The notes under the pieces were generated by a model that saw nothing but the letters and a program-made list of their open reading frames with translations, was not told where the DNA came from and did no database searches. The translations under genes and the position numbers were made by a program. Shown here piece by piece: positions 5,567 through 5,927 of a stretch of DNA of 5,927 nucleotides (its first letter is position 1; the number at the start of each line of letters is the position of its first letter). Source of the stretch: Pseudomonadota bacterium (GTDB lineage Bacteria > SAR324 > NAC60-12); contig JACNKY010000301.1 of NCBI GenBank assembly GCA_014381795.1, forward strand, positions 1-5,927, in the 5' to 3' direction.

Positions 5567-5927
5567 ATGAATTACGATATTATTATAACATGTGCGGTTA
5601 CAGGTTCCGGAGACGCGGCTGGAAAACATCCTCAACTTCCTAAAACTCCTGAAGAAATCGCTAATGCTGCAATCGAAGCGGCGCATGCCGGAGCGGCGGT
5701 AGCTCATATTCACGTACGTGATCCGGAAACCGGAGGGGCGGGGGGGTAATTGGAATTGGACGCGGGAGGTGTTGGATGCGTTCGTGGCGGTTGCACGGAT
5801 GTTCTCATCAACTTAACCGTCGGAATTGGGGGTGATTATGTTCCTCCTCCTCATGATCCTGGGAGAGGGGGTCGCGGGACGGAGGCGGCGAGCCCCGACG
5901 GACGGCGTCGCCGTGGGCGTGAACAGC
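5567..5927 (+). CDS. BKACE-family beta-keto acid cleavage enzyme (likely 3-dehydrocarnitine cleavage), 5' part only, frame disrupted
   Basis: The first 56 residues are a clean BKACE (DUF849) N-terminus: [13 protein letters not shown] (4-16), [20 protein letters not shown] (25-44) and [10 protein letters not shown] (47-56), whose His47 and His49 correspond to the family's metal ligands. The frame then hits a seven-G run (5740-5746) and TAA at 5747-5749. Conserved sequence continues: REVLDAF in another frame (5763-5783), then [19 protein letters not shown] (5795-5851) back in the starting frame, and DPGRG after it. Full-length members have roughly 270-310 residues, so most of the gene lies beyond the right edge. 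The enzyme condenses 3-dehydrocarnitine with acetyl-CoA to give acetoacetate and betainyl-CoA, the substrate of the thioesterase domain encoded just upstream. Assignment to this substrate rests on that neighbour. The interruptions look like sequence errors rather than a true pseudogene. Confidence 0.75.
5735..5927. other. G-rich, apparently degraded sequence at the window end
   Basis: From about 5735 the sequence changes abruptly from AT-rich to G-rich, with a seven-G run, several shorter G-runs and a GC-dominated tail after about 5860. Across this stretch the BKACE frame is lost and regained, yet conserved words survive, and the final residues ([12 protein letters not shown]) look like a distorted version of an expected SPDERVAHVEQ-like stretch. 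This pattern fits poor base calls at a contig or read end. Downstream translations here should not be trusted. Confidence 0.6.

Overview
The window looks like a chromosomal catabolic locus from a Pseudomonadota bacterium (gamma- or alpha-proteobacterial in flavour) with moderate to low GC content. This assignment rests on protein families only: a GcvA-like LysR regulator, an EamA permease, a carnitine dehydrogenase fused to a thioesterase, and a BKACE-type beta-keto acid cleavage enzyme. Species cannot be named from the sequence.

Layout. Two divergent arms leave an AT-rich control region at 2662-2859. The minus arm holds the LysR-type regulator (1738-2661), then a TauE/SafE-type membrane protein (971-1735) separated from it by only 2 bases, then a 143-base gap and an ATP-grasp gene (starts at 827 and runs off the left edge). 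The ATP-grasp frame is interrupted by a single in-frame TAG at 177-179; well-conserved coding sequence continues past it to the window edge. The plus arm holds an EamA/DMT transporter (2860-3747), a bifunctional L-carnitine dehydrogenase/betainyl-CoA thioesterase (3808-5304), and the start of a BKACE gene (from 5567, off the right edge).

How the genes fit together. From established biochemistry, L-carnitine is oxidised by NAD+ to 3-dehydrocarnitine (dehydrogenase domain). A BKACE enzyme then cleaves it with acetyl-CoA to acetoacetate and betainyl-CoA, and the thioesterase domain releases glycine betaine. The plus arm therefore encodes steps 1 and 3 on one polypeptide and step 2 on the next gene. 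The EamA permease is a plausible transporter for the substrate or product and the LysR protein a plausible regulator; both roles are inferred from position. The roles of the TauE-like and ATP-grasp proteins are unknown.

Quality warning. The last ~190 bases (from about 5735) switch abruptly to G-rich sequence with a seven-G run, a stop codon and at least two compensating frame changes inside a conserved enzyme. This looks more like degraded sequence at a contig end than biology.

Most notable non-coding signals: a two-block repeated leader (17/19 and 14/18 matches) upstream of both carnitine-degradation genes, and a LysR promoter in which a 31-base-spaced direct repeat and a small palindrome overlap the -10 and spacer, suggesting autoregulation. 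I found no convincing wholly new system; the pathway core is known biology.
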